This document shows, piece by piece, positions 34,801 to 45,385 of a DNA stretch of 64,000 nt. A model generated the notes under the pieces. That model searched no databases, had not been told where the DNA came from, and saw nothing but the letters and a program-made list of their open reading frames with translations. The DNA lies in the NCBI RefSeq assembly GCF_014898055.3, contig NW_023604861.1, forward strand, positions 78,814,292 through 78,878,291, read 5' to 3'. This stretch comes from Talpa occidentalis (taxonomy: Eukaryota; Chordata; Mammalia; Eulipotyphla; Talpidae). Every line of letters begins with the position of its first letter. The stretch's first letter is position 1. The position numbers and the translations under genes were made by a program.

Positions 34801-36835
34801 CATTTCCTTTGTTAGTGAAAGTCATAGGCAAAAGTTCTAAAATTATACAATTACAAAAATAAATCAAGTCAGTGTGTCATTTCTGCTTTTCTACATTAAT
34901 AAATTAACTATGTAACATTGTTCAAAATTATGTCAGTTACGCATATAATAATCTTTTAAATTAATGAAGTGATGAAGCAGTTTGATGACACCCATGATTT
35001 ACAGGGCTGCTTTTAGCTAATGTTAAAAGCCTTTCATTTAATAAATTGCCCCCTTGAGAAATTACCAAAAATGAATATTTTCTATGCTAAATGTTTCAAG
35101 GTTTACACTTTTTCAATATATTAACAAATGGCAAGGGAGAAGCATTTTTCAAAATATATCTTCTTTTACATATATTTAATTGAAATTAATTAGTATATTA
35201 CTTTAGAAGGAAATGATTATACAAAATCATTTATGAGAATTTTTGTGAAGCAATGAAGCTAAATTTAAACAATGAAATCAATCATATTCTTACAAAATTT
35301 GTATAATGCATTGCGAATCATTTCAAGCTTTTTGATTAAAGAGAAACATTTCTAAGGAATCTAAGTTCTTAAAGTCTAGCTAATGCTCTTCACTCTTAAA
35401 TTAATTATGGCTTTCATTATTTGTTTGCAGTGTTTACTGAGATTGGAACTTTATTACTAGTAAGGCTTCATAATTTTTATACTAATTTGTCTTGCTTTGT
35501 TTTAGCTAAATATTTCTTCATGAATTGTTCTATGTGATTTTAGCTCCAGTGTATTTCTCAGTTCAATCATGAATAACAATAATCAGATCTTACAAAGTAC
35601 ATCATTTCAATCATTTCTTGTGGTTTTCTGTGGCCACAGAAACGTGGCTGAATAAAAGAGAAATAATATCTTATCGAGAGATGTTATATAAGTTTGTAAG
35701 GAAAGAAAAATAGATTTCAGTAAAGCCAGGACATGCTTGCATGTGATATCAGCAAGAAAGAAAAGGAGCTAAATATAACCAGCAAAGAACGTCTGAAATT
35801 GATGTTCTCTGTGCTTATGGATTTGTTTTCATAATGTGGAGACTGATTTTTTATTCCACTTCTGAATTAGTAATGTGCCTAGTACATTGGGCCAATTTCT
35901 TTTCTAAGCATTTGCAGCTCCAACCCTGAAAACAAGAATAATTAATTCGTGCTTCTTGAGTCCAATGGATGTAATTTTAGGCAAGCAGATGTCAAGGAAA
36001 TAATTTTTAGAATTCTTATAATCGATGGCAATGTAATGGAGAACTGCCTGTTGGCATTTCAAATGATTTTAAGGAATTTCAAACTTTCATCAATGAATTT
36101 TTAATGTGTACTAATAATGGATGCTCAGGGCTTTGTAGTCTAAGCACACAGTAAAACAGAACTTTAAGCATATTATTTTCTTTCTAAAGTAGCTTGAATA
36201 AAGTACTAAAAGTGTTGGGAATGCAAGACTTTCAGTTCTTTTATAACAATTAACTGCCTCAAATGAGTCGCCAACACAATTATTTGAGTGAGCTACATTT
36301 TCAAGAGTTAATCAAGAAAACTGAAAGGAATCCATGGTTTCAAATGCACATAGCCATGTGTGAATATTTGCAGGAGAATCCCTTTTTGTATTAAAGCTAC
36401 TTTTACGATCATGATTATCATTCCTCCTATTGATACTGCACATCCACATGAGTCTCCAGACATTTTGGAAAGTGGCAAATTGCAAAATATTACATATCTC
36501 AAACTTTGAAATAGCCAATATTGTTAGCACTAATACTGAACTCTCATCATTGGAATTATTTCCAGGAAGTAACTTCAGTGAATATAAATTTATATGGCTG
36601 TAGAAAATGATTAGGATCCTTTGCTGGATGAACTAATACCTATTGAAATCTTCGCAACAAGAGGGGTGGGAGAGATATCAAGAACTCTCAGTGGATTGAT
36701 GATTATCATCAGAAGGGCAGCCAGCTCTATTTAAGAAACAACAGTCTGAAGTAAAAGCTTAATTTCTGGTGAATCAAACATCATGTTCTAATCCACACTA
36801 ACTCAGGGAGAAATGATATGACATCTCTGGACTTT
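31877..36835. other. 5-kb stretch without recognisable repeats
   Basis: Very AT-rich. No SINE, L1 or L2 copy recognised, no exon with splice pairs. Short open frames (32800-32991, 34505-34862, 36308-36530) have no family resemblance and are probably chance. Contains many TAATTA/TTAATTA and ATTAAT words (for example around 34.9-35.4 kb). It may include conserved noncoding DNA, or simply repeats too old to see by eye. Confidence 0.4.
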
Positions 36836-37133
36836 AGTTATATCTATTCTTTTTTTTTTAAAGATTTATTTATTTATTTATACAAGCACTGGGTACAGTC
36901 AGAGGCGCGGGAGGGTGAGAGAATTCACCAGAGCCAGAGCGGGGAACAGAACAGGCAGACCAACGAAATACACTGCCCAGGGTAGCAGCGGGCGTGGCAG
37001 GAGAGGTCTGTCATGCCATGTGGGACCCTCTCCGGTGGCCGGGGATGGAACTGATGCTGCAGAGGCAGCGGGCAGCTTCGCAGCCCAGCAATCAACTGCT
37101 GCTCCACCAGGGGAGGCCCAGTTATATCTATTC
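36836..37133 (-). mobile_element. young tRNA-derived SINE, first of three serial insertions
   Basis: Antisense copy (tail TTTAAAGATTTATTTATTTATTTATACAAGCACTGGG to head ACCAGGGGAGGCCC). Flanked by an exact 14-bp repeat AGTTATATCTATTC at 36836-36849 and 37120-37133. The right flank is shared with the next element. Confidence 0.97.
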
Positions 37134-37349
37134 TTTTTTTTATTTTATTTTTATATTCCCCATACAATTGCAACCACCTTATTTTGACCCCAAGCCCTCC
37201 TTTCCCCGCCCCCCAGCCCCCATAGATTGTCTCTGATTCATAGTTATTTGTTGATTTTGAATTTTACTTTCTTATAGTTATTCTTTTTCTTGGTCTCTTA
37301 TTTAAGTTTTCTAGATTCCTGCTATGAGTGAGACCAGTTATATCTATTC
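37120..37349 (-). mobile_element. L1 3' end, second of three serial insertions
   Basis: Antisense, about 200 bp: T-rich tail, C-rich block CCCCGCCCCCCAGCCCCC (the L1 3' UTR G-rich tract on the minus strand), then TTCCTGCTATGAGTGAGACC, which is the last codons and stop of L1 ORF2 as at 51.5 and 54.6 kb. Flanked by AGTTATATCTATTC at 37120-37133 and 37336-37349, the same target word as the preceding SINE. Confidence 0.93.
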
Positions 37350-37660
37350 TTTTTTTTTTTTTTAATAGAGGCATGTTTTATTTATTTATTTGTTTGCTTG
37401 TTTGTTTTGCTTATACATGCACTGGGTACAGTCAGAAGCGCAGAAGGGTGAGAGAATTCACCAGAGCCAGAGCGGGGAGCAGAGCAGGCAGAAGGACCGA
37501 AGTACACTGCTGAGGGGAGCAGCGGGCGGCAGGAGAGGTCTGCACGCCATGTGGGACCCTCCTCTGGTGGCCGGGGAGCAGCCGGGGATCGAACCGAAGC
37601 CGCAGAGGCCGCGGGCAGCTTCGCAACCCAGCGCTCAACCGCTGCGCCACCACTATTCTT
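37343..37660 (-). mobile_element. young tRNA-derived SINE, third of three serial insertions
   Basis: Antisense copy of the extended-tail subfamily (TTTAATAGAGGCATGTTTTATTT, GGACCCTCCTCTGGTGGCCGG, head ending GCGCCACCA). It lacks the last roughly 10 bp of the head (GGGAGGCCCC). Flanks CTATTCTT at 37343-37350 and 37653-37660. High CpG content marks it as recent. Confidence 0.93.
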
Positions 37661-38851
37661 AAAATAGAATCATGATATCTATTTTTAACAAGAATTATAG
37701 CATTTTCCCCCTTACTCTGTGGAACTATAGAAACAAAATGAAATCACATATGAAAGCATTTCAACTCTTTGAAAGAATTATGCTTATAAACCTGAGATTC
37801 AAGAAATTTTGGAATTTTCAAAGCCTTTGAAAATAGATAATGGTATAATAGCTTACTGATTAAAAAATATATTTATAATAGATATATATATTTATATATG
37901 TATACTATATAGCTTTATGAAATACATATGGATATATATAATTGCATATATATTGTATATTGTGTATATATATATACTCGTGTGTGTGTATATATATACA
38001 AGTCAGAAATTTTTATGTGATTTTATGGCATGTTTCCTTTTTTAAATTTGTTCAGTTGAACTAGTAATTTTATTCTCCCAGTACTCACTTTGACAAAATA
38101 CCTGGAGAAAGGGCAAGGAATTTTCCCTAGCCTTGGAAGAAAGGGTTTATTTTCCCCCCATCATGTTCTAAATGGCAATTTTACATCTTAAATTGACTCC
38201 TCATAGGAACAAAAATTTGTATCTGTACTCTCTACCTTCAGAGCTACACTTTAGATGTCAAGCAAATCTTTTGCTTTTACCACACAGAGAACTGCAGATC
38301 TGCCACTCTTTTACCAGCGTGCACTAAGGCCTCACAGACACAGATCTAATAAAATGTTCTATTTATTGGCTAAACATTATCGGGGTCTCCTATTTTACTC
38401 CTGTGATGCTATTTGGCAGTTGCTCACATGTTCCAACTGAGTAGATGCCACAAAAATATCCCCTCTGTATAAGGAGAAAGAAGAGCCTAATTAGCCATGG
38501 ACCCCTCCCTTCCAGCTTCCGTGGTGTCACAACCCAGTAGCTTCAGATCTGTCACCCCAAGGACCAGACAGTCTGGGCTGAGAAGATGAAGACAGGCAAA
38601 GCTAAGCATGAGATTCAAGGCCAGGTCCTGCCCCACTCAGAGGCCCTATTTCTCTGGTCAAATCCTCAAGGCCTACCATCCCCCACCTCCCACTGCTTGA
38701 GTCAGACCTTCTCAAAATGGAGTGCATGTAGCACCAAGTTTCAGCAGGGCAACATGTATTATTTGGCTTTTATTTTGTTTTTACTGTTATCTTCTATGCA
38801 TAGTAGTAGTATTGTAATCCCATTTATGGTAATGACATAAAGTTCTGTTTG
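37661..38851. other. unique sequence with AT-rich microsatellite
   Basis: No gene seen. The stretch 38040-38760 is repeat-free with ordinary composition. Open frames at 38255-38440 and 38586-38840 have no family resemblance. Confidence 0.4.
37864..38000. repeat. (TA)n-rich microsatellite
   Basis: Irregular TATATA/TGTATA array of about 135 bp. Confidence 0.9.
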
Positions 38852-39146
38852 AAAATACATGTATTTAGGGCCTCCCCGGTGATGCAGTGGGTTGAGCACC
38901 ATGCTGTGAAGATGTCCGCAGCCTCTGCAGGGCGGGTTCGATTCCTGGCTGGCTAGGGAGAAACCCACACGGCATGGCAGACCTCTCCTGCCTCTCCCAC
39001 TGCTCCCCTCAGCAGAGTCTTCTGTCTGTCTGCCTGTTCTGCTCTCCTCTCTGTCTCTGGTGAATTCTCTCACCCTTCCACACCTCTGACAGTACCCCAG
39101 TTCTTGTATAAATAAATAAATCTTTTTTAAAAATTACATATATTTA
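38852..39146 (+). mobile_element. tRNA-derived SINE with target-site duplication
   Basis: Full-length sense copy (GGGCCTCCCCGGTGATGCAG to AATAAATCTTTTTTAAAA). Flanks AAAATACATGTATTTA (38852-38867) and AAATTACATATATTTA (39131-39146), two to three mismatches apart. Confidence 0.93.
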
Positions 39147-39349
39147 TATTTTCAAGGAAATGATTCAAACAATAGCCTGGGGGGAGCAAAGATAGGACAG
39201 AAATAATGAAAGCTGTTTGTGAATAGCTGAAGACTAGAAAATACTGAGATAAAGTATACTAAAGCAATTGTGGGGGAAGAATAACCACTCTCCCCTTTCA
39301 GCTACAATTTTATAATAATCATTAAAATTCAGCGGTAAAGTGCTTTCCC

Positions 39350-39490
39350 ATAATTTTTATTTGATATCTTTACAGCACTAGCTAAGTGGATAAAATAGAT
39401 TATAATCACCATATCACAGATGGGGAAACTGAGGATAGAGGGCTGAAGTGATTCACTGAAAGTCACACACTAATAAAGTGCTAAGAGAGG
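39350..39490 (-). repeat. MIR SINE
   Basis: Clear antisense MIR core: ATCACAGATGGGGAAACTGAGGATAGAGGGCTGAAGTGATTCACTGAAAGTCACACACTAATAAAGTGCTAAGAG. Confidence 0.9.
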
Positions 39491-41540
39491 AATATTAAGC
39501 CATCAAAATAATGCTCTCTTCTCCAAATAGAAGACAGCTTTTAGTTTAACTTATTATTCAGTTTTAAAAGTCACATAAGCACTACAGTGTTAAGTACTGT
39601 TTTTGTATTAAATGTGTGCAGTCATCCCCTAAATACTATTTCAGCACATTCTCCAACTGTAGGGCAATCGTGACAAGAAAACTCCTTTTGAGCAATATAG
39701 GATATGGACCGAACTGAACTAATGCATTCACAATGGTGTTAGGAGGTTAATAACTATCTGATAGAGATAAAACAACTTACTGATGGGAAATGCCATATTA
39801 AATCCCCCAAGTTACCATCGCTTGTATTAATGTTTAGTATTTACATGCAATAATGTTACAGGTAAAGAAAAACTATGAATATCATGCAGTTATTACACTT
39901 CTGATCAGTCCTTGAAGAGATGATATTTAATCTTGTCTGTCACGCTTGTAGGGATATCGGCGTTTGTCAGTGAGAACTGATGGATCGGGTAGTCGATAGG
40001 CATTTAGAGACAGGCAAATACATATATTTAGGAGATGCTGCCACTTTGTTGTTTTGTACAAGATGTATTAAAGTAAACCTTGATCTGCTTAACATTTGTT
40101 AAAAAGCAGAAGTCAACAAATTCTGATAATTTGTAGCTTCCATTGCAGATTCAGTTACAGGAGCTATATACCAAGGCCACAATAGTATGACACTCTGAAA
40201 TTAAAATGTTTCCTAAAAAAATGTAAATATTTCCATAAGTTACATAAACATATAGAATGCCAATAACATTTCTAATATTACCAGCTGACCAAATACACTG
40301 AAGTTCTCAATATGAAAAACTGCACTTTCTGATAGAGAAAAAGTAGATAAACAAAGACATATCCCTGGAGTTCTTCGATAAAGCAGTCCATCCGTACATT
40401 CTCTAATAGAAAGTTGAATTTAGCTTTTCATAAGAATAGTTTTACTTTACGATTTATATTTTTGTAAGGGACAAAACCCTGCTTGTTTAATCATGTTGTC
40501 TTTATGTTTTCAAAGAGGATGTTTCTTTTAGAGACAGAAACAATATCAGTTTGGTAAAAGATAGACAATGAGATGTGAAATAAAGTTCTGAAGTATAAAG
40601 AATTGTAACCTAAACTCAAAGGGAAAAGCTAGAAACCAAGAAACCACTTATGCAGCATAATTTAATTGAGCCCCCTGACCTTTCATGCTGAAATTAGCGA
40701 GCATTTCATTTTCCATATGCAATCACTTACTGTCCTTTCCCCACTATTAGTGTTTCAAGAAGCAAGGACATTTAAATGGGGGTGGGGATGGAGGCAGGGG
40801 TGGGGAGTGGAAGGGAGCCCTATGCTGATTGGAAGCTGAGCATGCAATCCACTAAAACTGACAAAACGTATTGTCATGATAACTTCCGTTTCCAATAGTA
40901 AGACTTCACAGGAGAGAGACTAACAAGGGGAGCGAGTCACTGGAAAGTAACATCTTTCTTTGCAAGCTTATTTTTCAAGCAGTTTGAAAATACAGCTGTC
41001 CTCTTGCAGATGAAACTAGCAGAAAGCTCATTGTGAGTGACCCTAACTGAACACTTTTCCACTCAACCTCAGTGGTAGTTTGGCACCTTACGTGTCCTTT
41101 AAAGGCCTCAGATGATGAATTGTTACATGATGTAGACAACTCCAAACCCGCGATCTTTGAGATGCTCACGACAAGCAACTTGGCTGTCCCCAAAGTGTCC
41201 TAGTTCTGATTAAACAAGGAGAGTGAAAGGATTAAACACTGCTTGTAGTGTGTCAGTATGCTTCACTTATTGTTCACCTATTTAAGAGCATTTTATAAGG
41301 GGAAAGGGGCGGGGCAACTATTCCTGTCGTTAGTTCATAGTCTTACCCCCTGAAACAATGATTCATAGTCAGACTCCTTACAACTCTAGTGGGAAGTATT
41401 TTCCTCTCCTTCTCAAAGCAGTTGGCAAACTCCTCAAAATGATAATTTCTCACAAAGTAACAGTTAGACAGTTGTTAGCTATGCAGCTGTCAAGCCTGTC
41501 CATATATACTGAGGAGGAATGACTCTGCTGAGGTAAAACA
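39491..41540. other. unique sequence, candidate conserved noncoding stretch
   Basis: About 2 kb without recognised repeats. CpG-bearing stretch near 39940-40010 (GGGATATCGGCGTTTGTCAG, GGATCGGGTAGTCGATAGG). A G-rich run at 40776-40810 (GGGGGTGGGGATGGAGGC) has four G runs and could form a quadruplex. A GC-box-like GGGGCGGGGC sits near 41308. No exon. Confidence 0.35.
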
Positions 41541-41547
41541 TGGTGGT

Positions 41548-41595
41548 GGGCTGGACATCTGAGCGAGGGAAGGGCTGGACATCTGAGTGAGGGAA
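41548..41595. repeat. 24-bp tandem duplication
   Basis: GGGCTGGACATCTGAGCGAG followed by GGAA, repeated once with a C-to-T change (GAGTGAG). Two units, 41548-41571 and 41572-41595. The minus frame crossing it has a repeated peptide as a result. Confidence 0.93.
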
Positions 41596-42259
41596 GAGCT
41601 GACACCACTCGTGGAGGTGCCCAGGGACAGAGAGAGGCGAGGGAGTCTCCAGCAGTAGAGAAAGGAGTCAGACTGTTTTCTGCCATATTTTACCTCTTTC
41701 CCTTGACACACAGAGTGAAGCTGGTTACACCAGTCTGTCAGAGCAGGGCAGACCTGAACATGTTTGTAATTTGGGTTGAATGAGCTTTTCAGAAGTACAT
41801 ACGCCTACTCAGCTTTTTCAACCACTTCTCCCCCACCCTCTGCCATTGTCAAGACCACCCTCCCCCTTCCTGCTCTGCCCAGGCCCCTCTGCCTTGCCTC
41901 TGACTGTTTTGGAAATAGGTGCTCCTTGAAAATAGGAAGAAGCTACTTAATCTTGATGAGGGTAACAAAGAAACTCATGGTGGGGGAAGGGGCATTATAA
42001 CCAAATAACGACAATTTAATTCAAAACATTTATTCAGCAGATCCTATATGCGGGCCTCTGAAATGTTTTTAGGCCACAAAAAAACATCAAGATGTGAAGA
42101 AAGGATAATGAAACCATTACTGAGTCTTTCAACTCTGCCAGGGTAACCTCGAGGAGAAGTGGCAGGAAGGGGCAACCAAACCCACAATCAAGTGGTTTGC
42201 ATAAGATTAATCTCCAAGGAAGGGAGAGAAACCAAGGCTTCATTTATTACCAGTTTTAA
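41596..42259. other. unique sequence with possible L2 remnant
   Basis: AAAACATTTATTCAGCAGATCCTATATGCGGG near 42022 may be an antisense L2 3' end. The rest shows nothing I recognise. Confidence 0.35.
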
Positions 42260-42710
42260 AATTCTTCAGCCAGGAGTGAATAGCAGAGTCACATACACAG
42301 AAAACTTCTGAATCAGATGCCCTGGGGCCAGGAACAACACATGTGAACTTTAAAAGTTTCTCTGAGGTGATTTGGACCTATGTCTCTGGATAAGAATAAC
42401 TATAAACCAGTAGTTCTCAAACTGGGATGATTAATCAGAAAAAACACCGGGAGACTTAAAAAAATGTGGGTTCCTGGTCTCTGCTCACACTGGGTTGGTC
42501 AAAATCCTTGGAGCTGGGACTTGAAGATCTGTAGTGTGGAAAGCCCCACACGTGATGCTGATTTTGAGCATGATTGGTTTCTCTCACAACCCAATCAAGT
42601 CCCAACATTCGTCCTAGAGTCCAACTGAATAGGTCCACATGGGGTCTGAGAATAGGTGTTTTGACAAGCATCCAAGGCCACCCTGATGTGTGTGTTGCAA
42701 AGTGTGGCTA
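42260..42710. repeat. cluster of MER5A-like DNA transposon remnants
   Basis: Recurring MER5A-type words: CTGAATCAGATGCCCTGGGGCC with TTTAAAAGTTTCTCTGAGGTGATTT; CAGTAGTTCTCAAACTGGGATGA; CCCCACACGTGATGCTGATTTT; and CTGAATAGGTCCACATGGGGTCTGAGAATAGGTG ... CAAAGTGTGGC. At least two, perhaps three, overlapping or nested copies are needed to explain the order. Exact boundaries are not resolvable by eye. Confidence 0.6.
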
Positions 42711-42769
42711 CGATGAAGAGATAGAGCTCAGGTACTGAACTTGAGCTTTACTTGAAGTCTTTGTGTCAT

Positions 42770-42900
42770 CCAATCATTTACTTACATATTGAAAAAAAAA
42801 AATTGCCAAGCATTACCTGTGTGCCAAGCACTGTTTTAGAACTTAAGGAGTTTGTAATCTAGTGATGGGGATAAAAACACAAATAATTCTAATGTACTAC
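42770..42900 (-). repeat. L2 LINE 3' end
   Basis: ATTACCTGTGTGCCAAGCACTGTTTTAGAACTTAAGGAG, then GTAATCTAGTGATGGGGATAAAAACACAAATAA. Antisense L2 3' end. Confidence 0.75.
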
Positions 42901-43015
42901 AAGTATAGACCTGAAGATACAGGTTCTGTAAAATGTTATATCGACACCAAAGAGGCAATAACCCCACCCGGAGAAGTCAGGAAGGTTTTCCAGGAAAAAA
43001 AAAACAACTGAATTT

Positions 43016-43319
43016 AAAAATAAGGCAGGAGGGGGTCTCCCTGGTGGCTCAAGGGGTTAAGACACAACCTATGAAAGTATCCACAGCTGCTGCAGCACAA
43101 GTTTGACCCCCGGCCTAGGAGCTACCCACATGGTGCAGCAGATCTCTTGTGACTTGCCCACTGCTCCCTCAACAGTGTATGTCAGTACATCTGCCTGTTC
43201 TGTTCCCCACAATGTCTCTGGTGAATCCTCTCACCCCCCACACCTCTGGCTTGTACCCCAGTTCTTATATGCAAAATAAATAAATCTTTTAAAAAACTAT
43301 TAAAAAAAAATAAGACAGG
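43016..43319 (+). mobile_element. tRNA-derived SINE with target-site duplication
   Basis: Full-length sense copy of the older subfamily. Flanks AAAAATAAGGCAGG (43016-43029) and AAAAATAAGACAGG (43306-43319). Confidence 0.95.
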
Positions 43320-43359
43320 TGTTCTGGTCAAAGGAAATAATGGATAAAATAGATGCTGT

Positions 43360-43512
43360 GCTTCCGGAAGTGTGGTCTCTAGCCCACTGTTATCAGAAAA
43401 CCTGGGGATGTGTCACCAGCAGGGCCCAGAACGATGCAAACAGAAGTTCCTAGGGTGGGATATTGAAATGTGCATTAATATGTCTTTCCTAGGTGATTTC
43501 GAAAAAACTAGT
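43360..43512. repeat. MER5A-like DNA transposon remnant
   Basis: GGAAGTGTGGTCTCTAGCCC ... GTGTCACCAGCAGGGCC ... AGAAGTTCCTAGGGTGGGATATTGAAATGTGCATTAATATG ... CCTAGGTGATTTCG matches MER5A in block order, with a scrambled centre. Confidence 0.6.
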
Positions 43513-43959
43513 TGGTGAAAAAGCTACTGGAAGAGAAATTTGGGAAGTGAGATTAACTTGGGAAAATATAAATGCATGATGTCAAAGTGGGGACTACTCT
43601 TTTTTAAAGCTTTAGAAACCAAGAGAAACTGTTCTTCTGGCCAAGATAGAGTAACAAGGACCAGGTGATGCATGTACCTGAAGCAACCAAAAAACAGAAC
43701 AAAAAAAAAAAGAAAAGAAAGAAAGAAACAATGTTTTCAAGGCACTGGGCTTCAAGGAATAAAGGAAAGTGATTCGCTAAGGAGAGGAAAAGATAAGGTA
43801 AATACTGGACTTGTATGGAGTTTCCAGGCTGTGGTGAAGGGAGGGGAGCCTTCACCTGGCAGAGTGTGGCAGAGTCCAGGATTACCAAATAGCCAGAGCT
43901 CACAGGACTTAGCACTGGAAGGGGAATAATGAGACAGCACCCAGTAATATGGGTGTATT

Positions 43960-44570
43960 TTGATGAACACCTTTATGCCAACAAATTTAATAACTTAATT
44001 AGTGAACAAATTTCTCAAAAGACATAATTAACAGAATTTACTCAAAACTAACGAGATAACTTGAATGTCTCTATTAAAGAAATTATAATTGTAGCTGAAA
44101 AGTTTTCCATTCATTAAATAAACAAACAAACCAAGTTAACAAATAACAGGCCCAAATAGTTTCACTTGTGAATTCTACTAAACACTTAGGAAGAAATAAT
44201 ACAACTCTACCCAAATGATGCCATAGAATTGAAAACAAGGGAGTATATCCCTATTCATTTTATGAAACCTCTTATTACCGTGATACCAAAATCACACACA
44301 AACATTATAAGAAGACTATGTTCTTCATGAACCTAGATGGAAACATTCTGAACATAATTTTTGCAAATCAAATCTGACAATATATTAAAAAAGATAATAA
44401 TTGTGACTAAGAAGTTTTAATCTCAAGACTCCAGTTAATTTAACACTAAATGATTGATGCTCTTCTTTATAATAAAAATTAATTTAAAATGATTGTTTCA
44501 ATAAATGCAGAAGTGTTCAGCAACATCCAATACCCATTCCTGATTTAAAAATAAAAACTTTCATAGAAGG
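43960..44570 (+). mobile_element. LINE-1 ORF2 fragment, upstream of LTR
   Basis: Nucleotide order matches the RT-domain part of L1 ORF2: CCTTTATGCCAACAAATTTAATAAC, CTCTATTAAAGAAATTATAATTG, AGTTTCACTTGTGAATTCTAC, TTCATGAACCTAGATGGAAACATTC, and CAATAAATGCAGAAG. It is frame-broken throughout. It stops at the TGTTGTGGGT start of an LTR. Confidence 0.85.
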
Positions 44571-44967
44571 TGTTGTGGGTTGAACTGTGTCTCTGAAAAT
44601 ATATGTTGACATGCTAACTTTCGGTATCTCTGAACATGGAAATAGATCTTATTTGGAAATAGACACATTGCAGATTTAATAAGATGAAGTCATATTGGAG
44701 TAGAGTAGACCTTAATCCAAGATAACTGTTGTCCTTATGAGAAGAAAGAGCAAGGCAAAGAAGGTAGATGTTGGTGTGAATGCGGACATATGGAGTAAAA
44801 AACTACGTGACAATGGAGACAGAGCCTGAAGGGTAGTGGCTACAAGCCAAGGAATGCAGAGGATTGACAGCACCCCCAAAGCTCGGAGGGGCCAGAAAGG
44901 ATTCCACCCAGGATACATAACATCTTTATTTGCATCAAACATAATGGTTTATGTTAGAAAATTAAGA
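44571..44967 (+). mobile_element. MaLR-type (MLT1-like) LTR inside L1
   Basis: Starts TGTTGTGGGTTGAACTGTGTCTC and carries GACATGCTAACTTTCGGTATCTC, CTTATTTGGAAATAGACACATTGCAGATTTAATAAG, CTTAATCCAAGATAACTGTTGTCCTTATGAGAAG and GCTACAAGCCAAGGAATGCAGAGGATTG, the standard MLT1-like order in sense. A 6-bp AGAAGG occurs just before (44565-44570) and just after (44968-44973), consistent with its target-site duplication. Its last 50 bp include a 33-bp L1-derived segment where the normal LTR 3' end should be. Confidence 0.75.
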
Positions 44968-45385
44968 AGAAGGAAAATTCCTCTTTCTGAAAAAGGGCAC
45001 CTGCGAGAGAACCTACCACTAACTTCATACTTTATGATGAAAGACAATGCTTTCCCCTAAGAGCAGGAATGTGACAGGGATGTCTGCTTTCATTATGCCA
45101 TTCAGCATTACACTGGAGGGTCTAGCTAGTGCAGCATAAGAAAAGGAAAATTCACCAAGATTGGCAAAGGTACGTAACATCTTTATTTGCATCAAACATA
45201 ATGGTTTCTGTGGAAAATCTTTGCAATTTACTTATAAGCTACTAAACTAGTAAAAATTTTTACCAAAGCTACAATATATAAATATTAATATATAAACTAA
45301 TTTGCTTTTCTATAAAGACTAGAAACAAGCAAGAAATTTTTAATGCTATTACAAAATCAAAAAATATGAAATATAAGCCTCGGTT
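44968..45385 (+). mobile_element. LINE-1 ORF2 fragment, downstream of LTR
   Basis: Continuation of the same L1: CTAACTTCATACTTTATGATGAAAGACAATGC, GAGCAGGAATGTGACAGGGATGTCTGC, ATTACACTGGAGGGTCTAGCTAGTGCAG, then the catalytic-centre segment (45175-45225) and TTTGCTTTTCTATAAAGACTAG. The position of the RT FADD motif reads F-A-S-N here, so the aspartates are lost, and there are many stops. Confidence 0.85.
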
